Shown: positions 27,352 to 37,035, numbered from the stretch's first letter. The stretch is DNA of 64,000 nt from Fodinicurvata halophila (GCF_042651425.1 NZ_JBHSCW010000011.1:186001-250000), one strand, 5' to 3'. Notes: a model not told the origin generated them from the letters alone. Numbers and translations: made by a program.

Positions 27352-28149
27352 CTATTCCTTCCCCGAAAAGCGCAGGCCGCCATAGGTTCCCCAGGCGGAC
27401 CCGGCGAGCCAGCCCGCATCCACGGGCAGCGTGATGCCGGTGATCGCCGCGGCCCTGTCGCTGATCAGGAAGGCGATCGCCTCGGCGATCTCTTCAGGCG
27501 CAACCATGCGTCCAAGCGCCGCCGAATTGGAGAGGTCCGAGGCATCACGCAAGCCTGCATCGATCTTGCTCTTGATGGGCGGGGTCAGCACGAAGCCGGG
27601 CGCCACCGCATTCACGCGCACGCTGGACGGGCCCAGATGGCCGGCCAGGCTTTCGGTCATGGCAACCAAGGCCGCCTTGCCCGGCCCATAGGCGAAGAGC
27701 GGCAGCGGCCTCAGGGCCGTGATCGAGGCAATGTTGATCAGGACACCGCGCCCGAGACGGGACATGGCCAGGCCGAACTTGCGGCAGGTGAGGAAGCTGC
27801 CGCGGTAGTTCACGTCCCAGATCCGATCGTGTTCTTCCATCTCCATGGCATCGAGCGGAACGTTGTCCTGCATGATGCCGGCCGCATTGACGACGGCATG
27901 GGGACAGCCGAAGCGATCCTCGATGTCCTGCTTGAGGCCATCGATCTCCTCCTCCGAGCTGACGTCCAGTACCTGCCAGACCACCTGCGGGTTTTCTTCC
28001 CCCAGACGGGCCAACTGGTCCCGGTTCCTGTCAGCCCCGACGACCTGATACCCCTCCGCCTGGAGGCGCTCGACCACCGCCAGCCCGATGCCGCTGGCGG
28101 CCCCGGTCACAAGCGCGATGCGCCTGTCTTCATCCTCTGCAGCGTTCAA
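27352..28149 (-). CDS. SDR-family oxidoreductase
   Basis: A 265-residue SDR: TGAASGIG, VNAAGIMQ (the NNAG motif is VNAAG), NIASITA and catalytic YGPGK. The active-site YGPGK lacks the usual small residues of YxxSK/YxASK, but Tyr and Lys remain. Asp/Arg after strand 2 (GADRNRDQ) leaves cofactor choice open. It is one of three SDRs in a row upstream of BKACE. Substrate unknown. Confidence 0.83.
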   Translation of the reverse strand: MNAAEDEDRRIALVTGAASGIGLAVVERLQAEGYQVVGADRNRDQLARLGEENPQVVWQVLDVSSEEEIDGLKQDIEDRFGCPHAVVNAAGIMQDNVPLDAMEMEEHDRIWDVNYRGSFLTCRKFGLAMSRLGRGVLINIASITALRPLPLFAYGPGKAALVAMTESLAGHLGPSSVRVNAVAPGFVLTPPIKSKIDAGLRDASDLSNSAALGRMVAPEEIAEAIAFLISDRAAAITGITLPVDAGWLAGSAWGTYGGLRFSGKE

Positions 28150-28185
28150 CGCCCTCTCCCTTCATCGAATGCCGTCCGATTTGGC

Positions 28186-28947
28186 TCAACGACCTCCGGA
28201 GATCACGATATTGGCGCCGGAGACGTAACTGCTCTTTCCCGAGAGCAGCCAGAGGATAGCCTCGGCCACCTCTTCGGCCGCGCCGCTTCGCCCCAGGGGC
28301 ACACCGCCGACCATCTTCTCCACACGCTCCGGGGCCCCGGCGGCTGCGTGAATTTCCGTCTCGATCAGGCCGGGAGAGACGGCGTTGACGCGAATCCCCT
28401 CGCCGCCGAGCTCCTTCGCAGCACCGACCGTCAGGGTATCCACGGCCCCTTTGCTGGCGGCATAGTGAATCCATTCCCCGGCTCCGCCCAGTTGGCCCGC
28501 ACGTGAGGAGACGTTGACAATGGCACCGCCCGCACCGCCACGGGCGGTCGACATGCGCAGGGCCGCTTCCTTCATGCAGAGCATCAGGGAGGAAATGTTG
28601 ATACGGAAGAGGTCATCCAGCATCGCCTGGTCGACCTCCGTCAATCGCTTGATGGGCCCGGTAATGCCGGCATTGTTCACGAGGCCATGCAGCTGCCCCA
28701 GGCCGGCGGAATCGAACGCCTGGAACAGCTCTTCCACATTGCCCGTCGCCATGTCGAAGGCCCGTGCCGTTGCCCGGCGGCCTTCCTGTTCCACCGCCTG
28801 GATGACCTCATCGGCGGCGGCGCTGTTGCTCTTGTAGGTAATGGCCAGGTTGTATCCGGCCCTGGCCACGGCACGGGCGGTCGCCGCCCCGATACCCCGA
28901 CTGCCGCCGGTCACGATCACGTAGGCGTTCTGGTCTTCACTGGCCAT
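28186..28947 (-). CDS. SDR-family oxidoreductase
   Basis: A 253-residue SDR resembling 3-oxoacyl-ACP reductase/glucose dehydrogenase types: TGGSRGIG, NNAGITG, NVSSRAG and catalytic YAASK. It is the first gene of the five-gene minus-strand arm that ends in BKACE, and is divergent from the lyase/E1 arm across a 177-bp spacer. An NADP-type choice is possible (ITYKSNS after strand 2). Confidence 0.84.
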   Translation of the reverse strand: MASEDQNAYVIVTGGSRGIGAATARAVARAGYNLAITYKSNSAAADEVIQAVEQEGRRATARAFDMATGNVEELFQAFDSAGLGQLHGLVNNAGITGPIKRLTEVDQAMLDDLFRINISSLMLCMKEAALRMSTARGGAGGAIVNVSSRAGQLGGAGEWIHYAASKGAVDTLTVGAAKELGGEGIRVNAVSPGLIETEIHAAAGAPERVEKMVGGVPLGRSGAAEEVAEAILWLLSGKSSYVSGANIVISGGR

Positions 28948-29124
28948 GATTGTCCCCGGGTCTCCCTCTGAAGCCTGTTCTGCGCATGCGCCGGCAGGCC
29001 TTGTTCTGCTTGTCTCCGGACGCAGGAAACCGCGCTCTCCGGAGTGCTCTTAGATACACCCTATCGATCCAGAAGATGATGGGCTAGGGTTGCCCTCAAA
29101 AAAAGATAAACGGAGGAATGGAAG

Positions 29125-30054
29125 ATGCCCGATCTCAAGCAGAAACTGGCTGAGGGACGCTGCGTTCTGGCCCCGGGAGTGTACGACTGCGTCAGCGCGC
29201 GCATTGCCGAGAGCACCGGATTCGAAGCGGTCTCGATATCCGGTTATGGCGTGGAAGCCAGCCAATTCGGCCTGCCCGATCTTGGATTCACGGGCCTGTT
29301 CGACATGGTGGAGATTGCGGGACGGATCACGCAGGCTGTCGACGTTCCCGTGATCTGCGATGCGGACACGGGCTACGGCGGGCCGGCCCAGGTCTGGGAA
29401 ACGGCCCGGCGCCTGGAAAGCCAGGGTGTCCAGGCCATCCATATCGAGGACCAGGGCAGCCCGAAACGCTGCGGCGGCCTACCCGGACGCAAGGTGATTG
29501 CGGCGGAGGAGATGGCGGCAAAGGTGCGTGCCGCCTGTCAGGCCCGCCGCAACAGCGATTTCCTGATCATCGCCCGGACGGACGCCAAGGACAGCGAGGG
29601 GCTGGACGCGGCAGCCGCACGCCTGAACCACTACTTCGCCGCCGGCGCGGATCTCGGCTTCGCCGCGGAGAACTACTCTTTCGAGGAGCTCCAGCAGCTC
29701 TCGGGAATGGTGGACGGCCCGCTGGCCATCTGCGGCGGGGTTCCCGGCTGGTCCGGCTCGTTCGAGACCAGTGACACCTACCGGCAGCTCGGCATCGCTC
29801 TCGTCATCTACCCCTTCACCTCGCTCTTCGTGGCTGCCAAGGCGATGCAGGATTTCTATCGCGCCATGAAGGACGCGGACCGGGTGACGAAAGAAGCCAC
29901 GGAACAGTCCATGACGCCCTTCGAGTGGTTTGGCGAGTTCATTGGCGTTGAAAGGGCGCGTCAGAGAGAGGAAGCTGCCTCGCAGCCGGATCAAGGGGAG
30001 AAGGATGCAACAGAAAAAGGCTCGCCAAGCCTGAGGGAAGAGACGCAATCATGA
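29125..30054 (+). CDS. isocitrate lyase / PEP mutase family lyase
   Basis: A 309-residue TIM-barrel enzyme of the PEP mutase/methylisocitrate lyase superfamily. The barrel opens VLAPGVYDCVSARIAE and has the metal strand VICDADTGYGG and the IHIEDQ strand. The flexible catalytic loop reads SPKRCGGLPGRKVI: the cysteine of lyases is kept, but the following His of KRCGH is Gly. Family members include methylisocitrate lyase, 2,3-dimethylmalate lyase and oxaloacetate decarboxylase, so a pyruvate- or glyoxylate-forming C-C cleavage is likely. Its stop overlaps the E1 start by 4 bases. The last 25 residues are a charged tail not typical of the family. Confidence 0.83.
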   Translation: MPDLKQKLAEGRCVLAPGVYDCVSARIAESTGFEAVSISGYGVEASQFGLPDLGFTGLFDMVEIAGRITQAVDVPVICDADTGYGGPAQVWETARRLESQGVQAIHIEDQGSPKRCGGLPGRKVIAAEEMAAKVRAACQARRNSDFLIIARTDAKDSEGLDAAAARLNHYFAAGADLGFAAENYSFEELQQLSGMVDGPLAICGGVPGWSGSFETSDTYRQLGIALVIYPFTSLFVAAKAMQDFYRAMKDADRVTKEATEQSMTPFEWFGEFIGVERARQREEAASQPDQGEKDATEKGSPSLREETQS

Positions 30055-32237
30055 AGACGCAGCAGATCCGCAACCAGACCCCGATGTACCAGCTGTCCCT
30101 GGAGGACAAGGACTGGAAGAGTTTCACGAACGAACAGGCCAAGCGCACACTGACCCTGCTGCTGGGCGCTCGCCGCTTCGAGGAGGCCATCCTCGACCTG
30201 GACAAGCGCGGCCTGGTCCACGGACCCGCGCATTCCAGCATCGGCCAGGAAGGCGCGAGCGCCGGCTGCCTGGCGGCGCTGACCCCCACGACCAAGATCA
30301 CGGCAACACATCGCGCCCATCACCAGGTCGTTGCCAAGATGCTGCACGCACTCTGGGCACGAGACTTCGATCCGGTCCAGGCGGATCAGCTGCCCGATGA
30401 CATGCGAGAGATCACCCGTACCCTGCTGGCCGATATCCTGGGATTGAAGGAGGGCTGGTCAGGCGGCCGCGGCGGCTCCATGCACCTGCGCAACGACGAA
30501 GTCGGCGTGGTCGGCACCCAGGCCATCGTCGCCAGCGGCATGGCCATCGGCTGCGGCACTGCCTGGGCCGAGAAAGTACGGCAAAGCGGCGACCTGACGG
30601 TGGCCTTCTTCGGCGATGGCGCCATTCACCAGGGAACGGCTCACGAGGCCCTGAACCTGGCCGCGCTCTATGATCTGCCCATGATCTTCTTCATGGAGAA
30701 CAACCAGTACTCTGTCTCCATGTCCATCGAGCAGTCGACGCGGGAGAGCGAGCTGCTGACCCGGGCCCAGGGTCATGGCATTCCCTCGATCAAGCTGAAC
30801 GGCATGAATCCCCTGGCCGCCTATCGCGCCGCGGAATGGGCCGCCAAGGAAATTTCCGGCAAGAGGGGCCCCGTCCTGATCCAGGCGGATGTCTACCGCT
30901 ACTATCACCAGAGCGCACCCTACCCGGGCAGCGCCTTCGGCTATCGCAGCAAGGACGAGGAGGAATCCTGGCGCAAACAGGACCCCGTCGACTTCCTCAT
31001 CGGGGAGCTGGACAAGCGCAAGATCCTGGACCGGAAGAGCAGTGAGCATATCGACAGCCTCGTGCAGGAGGCGGTTCAGGCCGCTGTGGAGAGCTGTGTC
31101 GAGGGCAAGGGCAGTTCCGCCCGCATCAAGCCGGATCTCTGGCCCGATCCCGCCACGGTGGACAACGACATTACCGGCGATCTCGGCGAATTCGAGGGTG
31201 CGCGCTTCACAGAGCTCCAGGACTACGCGGCCAACGAGTTGGACGAAACGCGCCTCATCGACGTCATGCCGCGCGTGGTGGCCGAGCGCATGGCCGAGGA
31301 CGAGAGCATCTATGTCCTGGGTGAGGATGTTGCCAACATGGGCGGCGGCACGGTGGGCGCCACCAAGGGCCTGATGGACCGCTTTCCGGATCGCGTGATC
31401 AACACGCCGATCAACGAGAACGGTTTCTGCAACATGGCCGCCGGCATGGCGTCCGCCGGCCTGAAGCCCATCGTCGAGCTGATGTACTCGGATTTCATGT
31501 TCAATGCGACCGATGCCCTGCTGAATCAAATCGCGAAGATGCGCCACCTCTTCGGCGGACGCTATCCCGTGCCGCTGGTCCTGCGCTGCCGGATCCCGGG
31601 GACGGAAGGCTATGGCTCGCAACACTCGATGGATCCCTCGGGAGTCTTCGCCATGTTCCCCGGCTGGCGCATCGTGACGCCGGCAACGCCCTTCGACTAC
31701 GCCGGCCTGATGAACTCGGCCCTGCGCTGCCAGGACCCGGTGCTGGTCGTGGAACACCAGTCGCTTCAGAAGAAGGCAGGTCCGATCCCGGAGAAGCTCG
31801 ACTATCACATTCCCTTCGGCAAGGCGCGCAAGGTGGCCGAAGGCAACCAGGTCACGCTGTTGACCACGCTGACCATGTGCGAACTTGCGCGCGATACGGC
31901 GAAGGAGATGGGGGTTTCCGCCGATATTCTGGACCTGCGCACCCTGTCCCAGCGTGATATCGATTTCGAGGCGATCGAGGCGTCGATCCGGAAGACGAAC
32001 AATGTGGCCATCGTCGAACAGAGCACGCGCGGAACAAGCATCGGCGCCTTCCTCTCGGACGAGATCCAGAGGCGCTGCTTCGACCACCTGGACCAGCCGG
32101 TCAAGCGCGTGGTCGGCCGCTGGGCTGCGCCTACGGTGTCCAAGGTCCTGGAGCAGGCTGCCGTCGCCGGACGCAGCGATGTCGAGGAAACGCTTCGCGA
32201 GATGCTGGCCGACACGGCCCAGCGGGCAGCCGCGTAA
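30051..32237 (+). CDS. fused alpha/beta E1 subunit of a 2-oxo acid dehydrogenase
   Basis: A 728-residue thiamine-diphosphate enzyme with both E1 chains in one polypeptide. The alpha part (about 1-380) carries the TPP motif FFGDGAIHQGTAHEALNLAA...NN. The beta part (about 395-728) carries VLGEDVANMGGG, the catalytic-Glu region TPINENGFCNMAAGMA and QHSMDPSGVF. E1 enzymes decarboxylate a 2-oxo acid and acylate E2 lipoyl groups. Relatives act on branched-chain 2-oxo acids or acetoin. No E2 or E3 gene lies in the window, so partners must be elsewhere or it works alone. Confidence 0.88.
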   Translation: MKTQQIRNQTPMYQLSLEDKDWKSFTNEQAKRTLTLLLGARRFEEAILDLDKRGLVHGPAHSSIGQEGASAGCLAALTPTTKITATHRAHHQVVAKMLHALWARDFDPVQADQLPDDMREITRTLLADILGLKEGWSGGRGGSMHLRNDEVGVVGTQAIVASGMAIGCGTAWAEKVRQSGDLTVAFFGDGAIHQGTAHEALNLAALYDLPMIFFMENNQYSVSMSIEQSTRESELLTRAQGHGIPSIKLNGMNPLAAYRAAEWAAKEISGKRGPVLIQADVYRYYHQSAPYPGSAFGYRSKDEEESWRKQDPVDFLIGELDKRKILDRKSSEHIDSLVQEAVQAAVESCVEGKGSSARIKPDLWPDPATVDNDITGDLGEFEGARFTELQDYAANELDETRLIDVMPRVVAERMAEDESIYVLGEDVANMGGGTVGATKGLMDRFPDRVINTPINENGFCNMAAGMASAGLKPIVELMYSDFMFNATDALLNQIAKMRHLFGGRYPVPLVLRCRIPGTEGYGSQHSMDPSGVFAMFPGWRIVTPATPFDYAGLMNSALRCQDPVLVVEHQSLQKKAGPIPEKLDYHIPFGKARKVAEGNQVTLLTTLTMCELARDTAKEMGVSADILDLRTLSQRDIDFEAIEASIRKTNNVAIVEQSTRGTSIGAFLSDEIQRRCFDHLDQPVKRVVGRWAAPTVSKVLEQAAVAGRSDVEETLREMLADTAQRAAA

Positions 32238-32974
32238 TGAATGGCTTGCCAAACGCCCTGACTCTCGAGGGCAAGCAGATCGTGATCACCGGCGCGGCCG
32301 GGGGCATCGGAGCTGAAGTGGCACGCCTTGCGGCCCAGCTTGGCGCCGACCTGGTCCTGACCGACCGCGATGGCCTGGAACCGCTGAAGGCGGAACTCGA
32401 GGCCGGCGGCAGCCGGGTGCGCGCGCAGGCCTGCGACATCTCGGACCGACACAGCGTGGAACAGCTGATCGGCGAGGCCGGTCGCATCGATGGCCTGGTT
32501 GCCCTGGCGGCCATGTGTCCCTGGGACGACTGGATGGAGGACGGCTGGGATGCCGTGTTCGACGAGGTCATGCACACCAATGTCCTCAGCGTGATCCACT
32601 GTGCCCGCGCTTGCCTGCCGGTCATGCAGGAGCAGAAGGACGGGCGCATGGTCATCGTCAGTTCGGTGGCCGGGCGCATGGGCGGCCTGAATGCCAGCCC
32701 GCATTACGTGGCCTCGAAAGGCGGCGTGAACACCCTGGTCAAATGGCTGGCCCGGCGGGCGTCCCCCCACGGCGTCCTGGTCAATGGCGTGGCGCCGGGG
32801 GCAACCGCTTCCCCCATGACACAAGACCAGGAGTTCGACCTGTCCCGCATTCCGCTCGGACGCATGGCCGAGCCCCAGGAGATCGCCTGGCCGATCGTCT
32901 TCCTGCTGACCGGTGCCGCCAGCTACATGTCCGGGACCATCCTGGACGTGAACGGCGGTGTCTTCATGAACTGA
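32237..32974 (+). CDS. SDR-family oxidoreductase
   Basis: A 245-residue SDR, co-translated with the E1 gene (TAATG junction). It has TGAAGGIG, catalytic YVASK and VVSSVAG-type serine (IVSSVAGRMGG). The NNAG motif reads LAAMCPW, an unusual change at the adenine-pocket strand. Asp after strand 2 (LTDRDG) suggests NAD. It is the fourth SDR of the cluster. Substrate unknown. Confidence 0.83.
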   Translation: MNGLPNALTLEGKQIVITGAAGGIGAEVARLAAQLGADLVLTDRDGLEPLKAELEAGGSRVRAQACDISDRHSVEQLIGEAGRIDGLVALAAMCPWDDWMEDGWDAVFDEVMHTNVLSVIHCARACLPVMQEQKDGRMVIVSSVAGRMGGLNASPHYVASKGGVNTLVKWLARRASPHGVLVNGVAPGATASPMTQDQEFDLSRIPLGRMAEPQEIAWPIVFLLTGAASYMSGTILDVNGGVFMN

Positions 32975-32989
32975 AGGAGCGTTTGCCTC

Positions 32990-33763
32990 ATGAGCTTTCA
33001 GGATCTGCTGGATTCGCCGTCGCCGATTCTCGGCACCTGGTCCCAGATCGCCTCGGCTGAAGTCGTCGACATCGTCGCCGCCTCCGGCTTTGCCTTCACC
33101 ATCATCGACACCGAGCACGGTGTCTTCGGGCTGGAAACGGCCGCTGAGCTCGTACGCGCCTGCAACGCCAATCGCCTGGAGCCCATCGTGCGCGTTCCCA
33201 CGAACGAAGCCTGGATGATCATGAAGGCTCTGGATGCGGGCGCCGGAACGGTGCTGGTGCCGAAGATCGAGTCGGCTGAGGCGGCGCAAGCTGTCGTGGC
33301 GGCAGCACGCTTTGAGCCCGACGGACGGCGCGGTGCCTGCCCCTGTGTGCGCTCGGGCGACCAGTTCGTTCGCAACTGGCCGAACTATGCAAAAAAGGCC
33401 AACCGCTCCAGCGGCATCATAGCGCTGGTCGAGAGCCCGGCAGGCGTGGAAGCCTTTCCGGAAATCGCAGCTACGGACGGATTGAAAGCCGTCCTGTTCG
33501 GCCCTTTCGACCTGTCCGTTGCCATGGGCAAGGAAGGCGATTTCCGCCATCCTGAAGTGGTTTCCGCCCTTGAAACCATGACCGCCCAGGCCCGGGAGGT
33601 CGACCTGCCGGTCATCATGCCCGTCTTCTCACCGGACATGGACCAGGCACGCCGGGAAATGCACGAATGGCAGGCCCAGGGCGTAAGTGCCTTCACCATC
33701 GGCACCGACAAACTGCTGCTTGCGGACTACTGCAGCCGCTATACCAGCCACCTGAAGAGCTGA
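32990..33763 (+). CDS. HpcH/HpaI-family class II aldolase
   Basis: A 257-residue metal-dependent aldolase. Catalytic and metal motifs are IIDTEHGVFG, the Arg of PIVRVP, LVPKIES, ALVESPAG (Glu ligand) and LFGPFDLS (Asp ligand). Family members split 4-hydroxy-2-oxo acids into pyruvate or oxaloacetate-type products plus an aldehyde. It follows an SDR by 15 bases with a GAAGGAG ribosome site, so it is in the lyase-E1-SDR operon. It ends 12 bases before the convergent HMG-CoA reductase gene. Confidence 0.87.
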   Translation: MSFQDLLDSPSPILGTWSQIASAEVVDIVAASGFAFTIIDTEHGVFGLETAAELVRACNANRLEPIVRVPTNEAWMIMKALDAGAGTVLVPKIESAEAAQAVVAAARFEPDGRRGACPCVRSGDQFVRNWPNYAKKANRSSGIIALVESPAGVEAFPEIAATDGLKAVLFGPFDLSVAMGKEGDFRHPEVVSALETMTAQAREVDLPVIMPVFSPDMDQARREMHEWQAQGVSAFTIGTDKLLLADYCSRYTSHLKS

Positions 33764-33775
33764 AACGGCCGAGCG

Positions 33776-35053
33776 CTATGTCTTCGCCCTGATCTCCGCC
33801 AGGACGGTCTCGGCCACGTCACCGCGCACCTCTCCGCGCCGGGCCAGTTCCGCGGCCACCTGGGCGATCTCCTCGCCGGTGGCGCCGGCAGCAATGGCCA
33901 CGTTCTGGGCATGCAGGGTCATGTGGCCCTTCTGTATGCCCACCGTCGCCAGGGCCTTGAGCGCGGCAAAGTTCTGGGCCAGGCCGACGGCAGCGACGAT
34001 ACCCGAGAATTCGACCACGTTCTGCACACCCAGGATCTTCAGGCACACCTGAGCCATGGGATGCACCTTTGTGGCACCGCCCACGAGGCCCAGCGCCAGG
34101 GGCAGTTCGATGCTGCCCGCCAGGTCGCCCTCTGCCGTCTTCTCGTAATGACTCAGCGGACGATAGGCGCCGGAGGTCGCGGCATAGGCATGGGCACCAG
34201 CCTCGATGGCGCGGGTGTCGTTTCCGGTGGCCAGGGCCACGGAGGAGATCCCGTTCATGATACCCTTGTTGTGGGTGGCCGCCCGGTAGGGGTCCACTTC
34301 AGCGAACTCGGCCGCATCCAGCATGGCATCGACGATCTCCGTCCCGCCAATTGCATCCTTGGGCCAGACGGCTCTCGCCCGGGCCAGGCGACGATCGGCC
34401 AGGTTCGAAAGGATGCGCAGATGGTGCCGGCCACCGGTCCAGGACGCCAGCGTGGGCGCCAGGCGCTCCGCCATGGTGTTCACGGCATTGGCCCCCATGG
34501 CATCCTTCGTGTCCACGATGATGTGGGTGACCACCATGCTGCCCCTGGAAGACGGCAGGACGCGCACCTGGAGATCGCGAAACCCGCCACCCAGCTTGAC
34601 GAGCATCGGATCGCAACCGTTGCAGATCTGGGCGATTTCCGACTTGCGCTCCAGGATCTTGGCGCGCCCGGCCCAGGGATCGGAAAGGCCCAGGACCTGG
34701 ATCTGGGCGATCATTTCCGTGGCGCTGAGGGAGGTGTGGAATCCACCGCTGTCCCGGCATTGGCGGGCCGCGTTGCTGGCTGCCGCGATCACCGACGATT
34801 CCTCGGTGGCCATGGGCACCAGGACATCGCGGCCATCCACAAGCATGTTCGTGGCAATTCCCAGTGGCACCCCGAAACTGGAGACGGCATTCTCCACAAG
34901 TCGGTCCGCCAGCTCGAACGGCAGGGATTCCGTGGACAGCAGCCTGTCGAGATCTTCCTGCGCCAAGCCAGAAACATCCTTCACGGCATCGAGTCTTTCC
35001 TCACGCGAAAGCTTGTAGAATCCGCCTATGCGCGAAGATTTCTGCTCACTCAT
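33776..35053 (-). CDS. mvaA: class II (degradative) HMG-CoA reductase
   Basis: A 425-residue enzyme that in catabolic hosts oxidises mevalonate to HMG-CoA with NAD. The Pseudomonas mevalonii catalytic set is seen at matching positions: Glu in MATEESSV (84/85), Lys263 in THNKGIMNG, Asp279 in ATGNDTRA and His381 in GHMTLHAQ. Class I eukaryotic/archaeal features are absent and the length fits class II. Alphaproteobacteria normally make isoprenoids by the MEP route, so a degradative role is more likely than biosynthesis. It is the last gene after a TRAP transporter on the same strand; 43 bases separate them. Confidence 0.92.
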   Translation of the reverse strand: MSEQKSSRIGGFYKLSREERLDAVKDVSGLAQEDLDRLLSTESLPFELADRLVENAVSSFGVPLGIATNMLVDGRDVLVPMATEESSVIAAASNAARQCRDSGGFHTSLSATEMIAQIQVLGLSDPWAGRAKILERKSEIAQICNGCDPMLVKLGGGFRDLQVRVLPSSRGSMVVTHIIVDTKDAMGANAVNTMAERLAPTLASWTGGRHHLRILSNLADRRLARARAVWPKDAIGGTEIVDAMLDAAEFAEVDPYRAATHNKGIMNGISSVALATGNDTRAIEAGAHAYAATSGAYRPLSHYEKTAEGDLAGSIELPLALGLVGGATKVHPMAQVCLKILGVQNVVEFSGIVAAVGLAQNFAALKALATVGIQKGHMTLHAQNVAIAAGATGEEIAQVAAELARRGEVRGDVAETVLAEIRAKT

Positions 35054-35096
35054 TGTATCGACTCACATCCTTGACGGTCCGAATGAAACCTGCGCC

Positions 35097-36440
35097 CTAC
35101 CCCAGGACACGGGGCAACCAGAGGATAACACTGGGGAAGGCCAAGCAGAACGCCAGCCCCACAATCTGCAGCAGAACAAAGGGCCATATGCTGCCGTAGA
35201 TATCCTTCATGGATATTTCCGGAGGCGCCACCCCTTTCAGGTAGAAGAGCGCATAACCGAAAGGCGGTGTCAGGAACGAGGTCTGCAGGTTGACGGCCAC
35301 CAGGATGGCAAACCACACGAGACGCTCCCCGCTATGCATGTCCAGGCCGAATTCGAGGCTCGCAACGATGGGGGCGAACAGCGGCAGCACCACATAGCTG
35401 ATCTCGATCCACTCCAGGAAGAAGCCGAGTATGAAAATGATCAGCATCAGGACGATCAGCGTGCCATAGGGGCCGGTTCCCAGCGCCGTCGTGGCATCGA
35501 AGATCATGTCCTCGCCGCCAATGCGCTTGAAGATGGCGCTGAAGCAAGTCGCGCCGATCGCCACGAAGAGGATCATGGCAGAGGTCTTGCCTGTCTCGTA
35601 GACACAGGTCCTCAGGGTCTCCAGATTCAGGGTCCGGTTGATGGCCGCCAGCAGGATTGTCCCCGCCGCACCGACAGCCGCAGCCTCCGTCGGGGTCGCG
35701 ATACCGGCGATGATGGACCCCAGCACACCCATGATCAGCAGCACGGGCGCAATCAGGTCCTTCAGAAGTTCCAGGATAACCGATATCCGCCCGCTATCGT
35801 CCTCGATAACGTTAACGGGCGCCTTGTGCGGTTGCAGAACCGCGACGCCAACGATGTATCCAATATAGATCGCGCCGAGCAGCAAGCCCGGAAGGATCGC
35901 CGCCGTGAACAGGTCACCCACGGAGATCCGCAGGATATCGCCGACAAGAACCAGCATGATGCTGGGCGGGATGAGAATTCCCAGCGTCCCCGCGGCGCAG
36001 ACCGTTCCACAGGCGAGCGACTTGTCATAGCCCTGCTTCATCATCACGGGCAGCGACAGCATGGCCAGCATCACCACCGAGGCACCGATAATGCCGGTGG
36101 AAGCCGCCATGACGATGCCGAGCAACGCCACGGAAACCGCCAGTCCGCCCCGCATGCCCACGAACAGGCGCTCCAGGGACAGCAACAGGTTCTTGGCCAG
36201 GCCCGATTTTTCCAGCATCAGGCCCATGAAGACGAACAGCGGCACGGCCAGCAGAAGCCAGTTTCCGATCACGCCCGTGAAGGTCCGATTGACCACCGAA
36301 CCAAGAAACAGGAAAGGCAGGTCGGCGATGAAGGTGAAAAGGATGCCAAGACCGGCCAGGACAAACGCGACGGGATAGCCCGTGAAGATCCCCCCCATCA
36401 GGGCCAGAATCATCAGAAGCGGGAGCGTGTATTCACCCAT
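35097..36440 (-). CDS. dctM: TRAP transporter large permease (DctM-like)
   Basis: A 447-residue membrane protein with about 12-13 helices, the large permease of a tripartite ATP-independent importer. Typical stretches are GTLGILIPPSIMLVLVGDIL and GIATPTEAAAVGAAG. The ATG at 36440 begins MGEYTLPLLMILAL and overlaps the small-subunit stop by 8 bases. Seventy upstream codons in frame are just the shadow of the small-subunit gene. It uses a sodium gradient. Confidence 0.92.
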   Translation of the reverse strand: MGEYTLPLLMILALMGGIFTGYPVAFVLAGLGILFTFIADLPFLFLGSVVNRTFTGVIGNWLLLAVPLFVFMGLMLEKSGLAKNLLLSLERLFVGMRGGLAVSVALLGIVMAASTGIIGASVVMLAMLSLPVMMKQGYDKSLACGTVCAAGTLGILIPPSIMLVLVGDILRISVGDLFTAAILPGLLLGAIYIGYIVGVAVLQPHKAPVNVIEDDSGRISVILELLKDLIAPVLLIMGVLGSIIAGIATPTEAAAVGAAGTILLAAINRTLNLETLRTCVYETGKTSAMILFVAIGATCFSAIFKRIGGEDMIFDATTALGTGPYGTLIVLMLIIFILGFFLEWIEISYVVLPLFAPIVASLEFGLDMHSGERLVWFAILVAVNLQTSFLTPPFGYALFYLKGVAPPEISMKDIYGSIWPFVLLQIVGLAFCLAFPSVILWLPRVLG

Positions 36441-37035
36441 TGGTTTCTTGTGTTCCTCTACCCTGTTCGCTGTCCTTCCCGGACAACAGCGCGCCCAGGT
36501 TTTCGAGAATCCGCCCCAGTCCTGCCAGGAAGAGTACGCAAAGCCCGATGGGCAGGAACGCCTTGACCAGGTAGCGATCCGACAGGCCGCCGTAATCCGA
36601 ACCTTCTCCGGAGCGATAGGCCATGTCGACAAATCCCAGCGACAACCACGCAATCAGGGCACAATAGGGCAGCAGCAGGACGAGATCGCCAACGATATCG
36701 ATGATACGCTGCCATTTCGGCCCCACTCCGGCGTAGATAAGATCCACCCGCACATGATGGTTCTCGCGCAGGGCATAGGCACCGCCCAGCATGATCATGA
36801 CGGCGAAGAGGTGCCATTGCAGTTCGACCAGACTGGTGAGGGTCAGCTGGTTGGAGAAAAGCAGGACGCGACCTTCCCATTGGGCAATGGTGCCCACCCC
36901 GAACAAGCTGCCGATCACCACGAAAAGCGCTGCCAGGATCACCGGCAGGATCAGCCAGGATGCCAAACGGCCGGGCCACGCGCTGATCTCTCCCAGCGCG
37001 CGGCCCACCCGTTCTATAGCCTTGAAGAAAGCCAT
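36433..37035 (-). CDS. dctQ: TRAP transporter small permease (DctQ-like)
   Basis: A 200-residue four-helix membrane protein with the DctQ hallmark RENHHVRVDLIY between helices. The periplasmic loop and C-terminus are longer than in minimal DctQ proteins, as in the mannitol/chloroaromatic and TakP-type systems. It lies between the binding-protein gene (16-bp gap) and the large subunit (8-bp overlap). Confidence 0.9.
   Translation of the reverse strand: MAFFKAIERVGRALGEISAWPGRLASWLILPVILAALFVVIGSLFGVGTIAQWEGRVLLFSNQLTLTSLVELQWHLFAVMIMLGGAYALRENHHVRVDLIYAGVGPKWQRIIDIVGDLVLLLPYCALIAWLSLGFVDMAYRSGEGSDYGGLSDRYLVKAFLPIGLCVLFLAGLGRILENLGALLSGKDSEQGRGTQETNG

Noticed and set aside
30459..32252. A 597-codon minus-strand open frame opposite the E1 gene
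   Set aside because: It is the complement of conserved E1 sequence, with no family match and no ribosome site.
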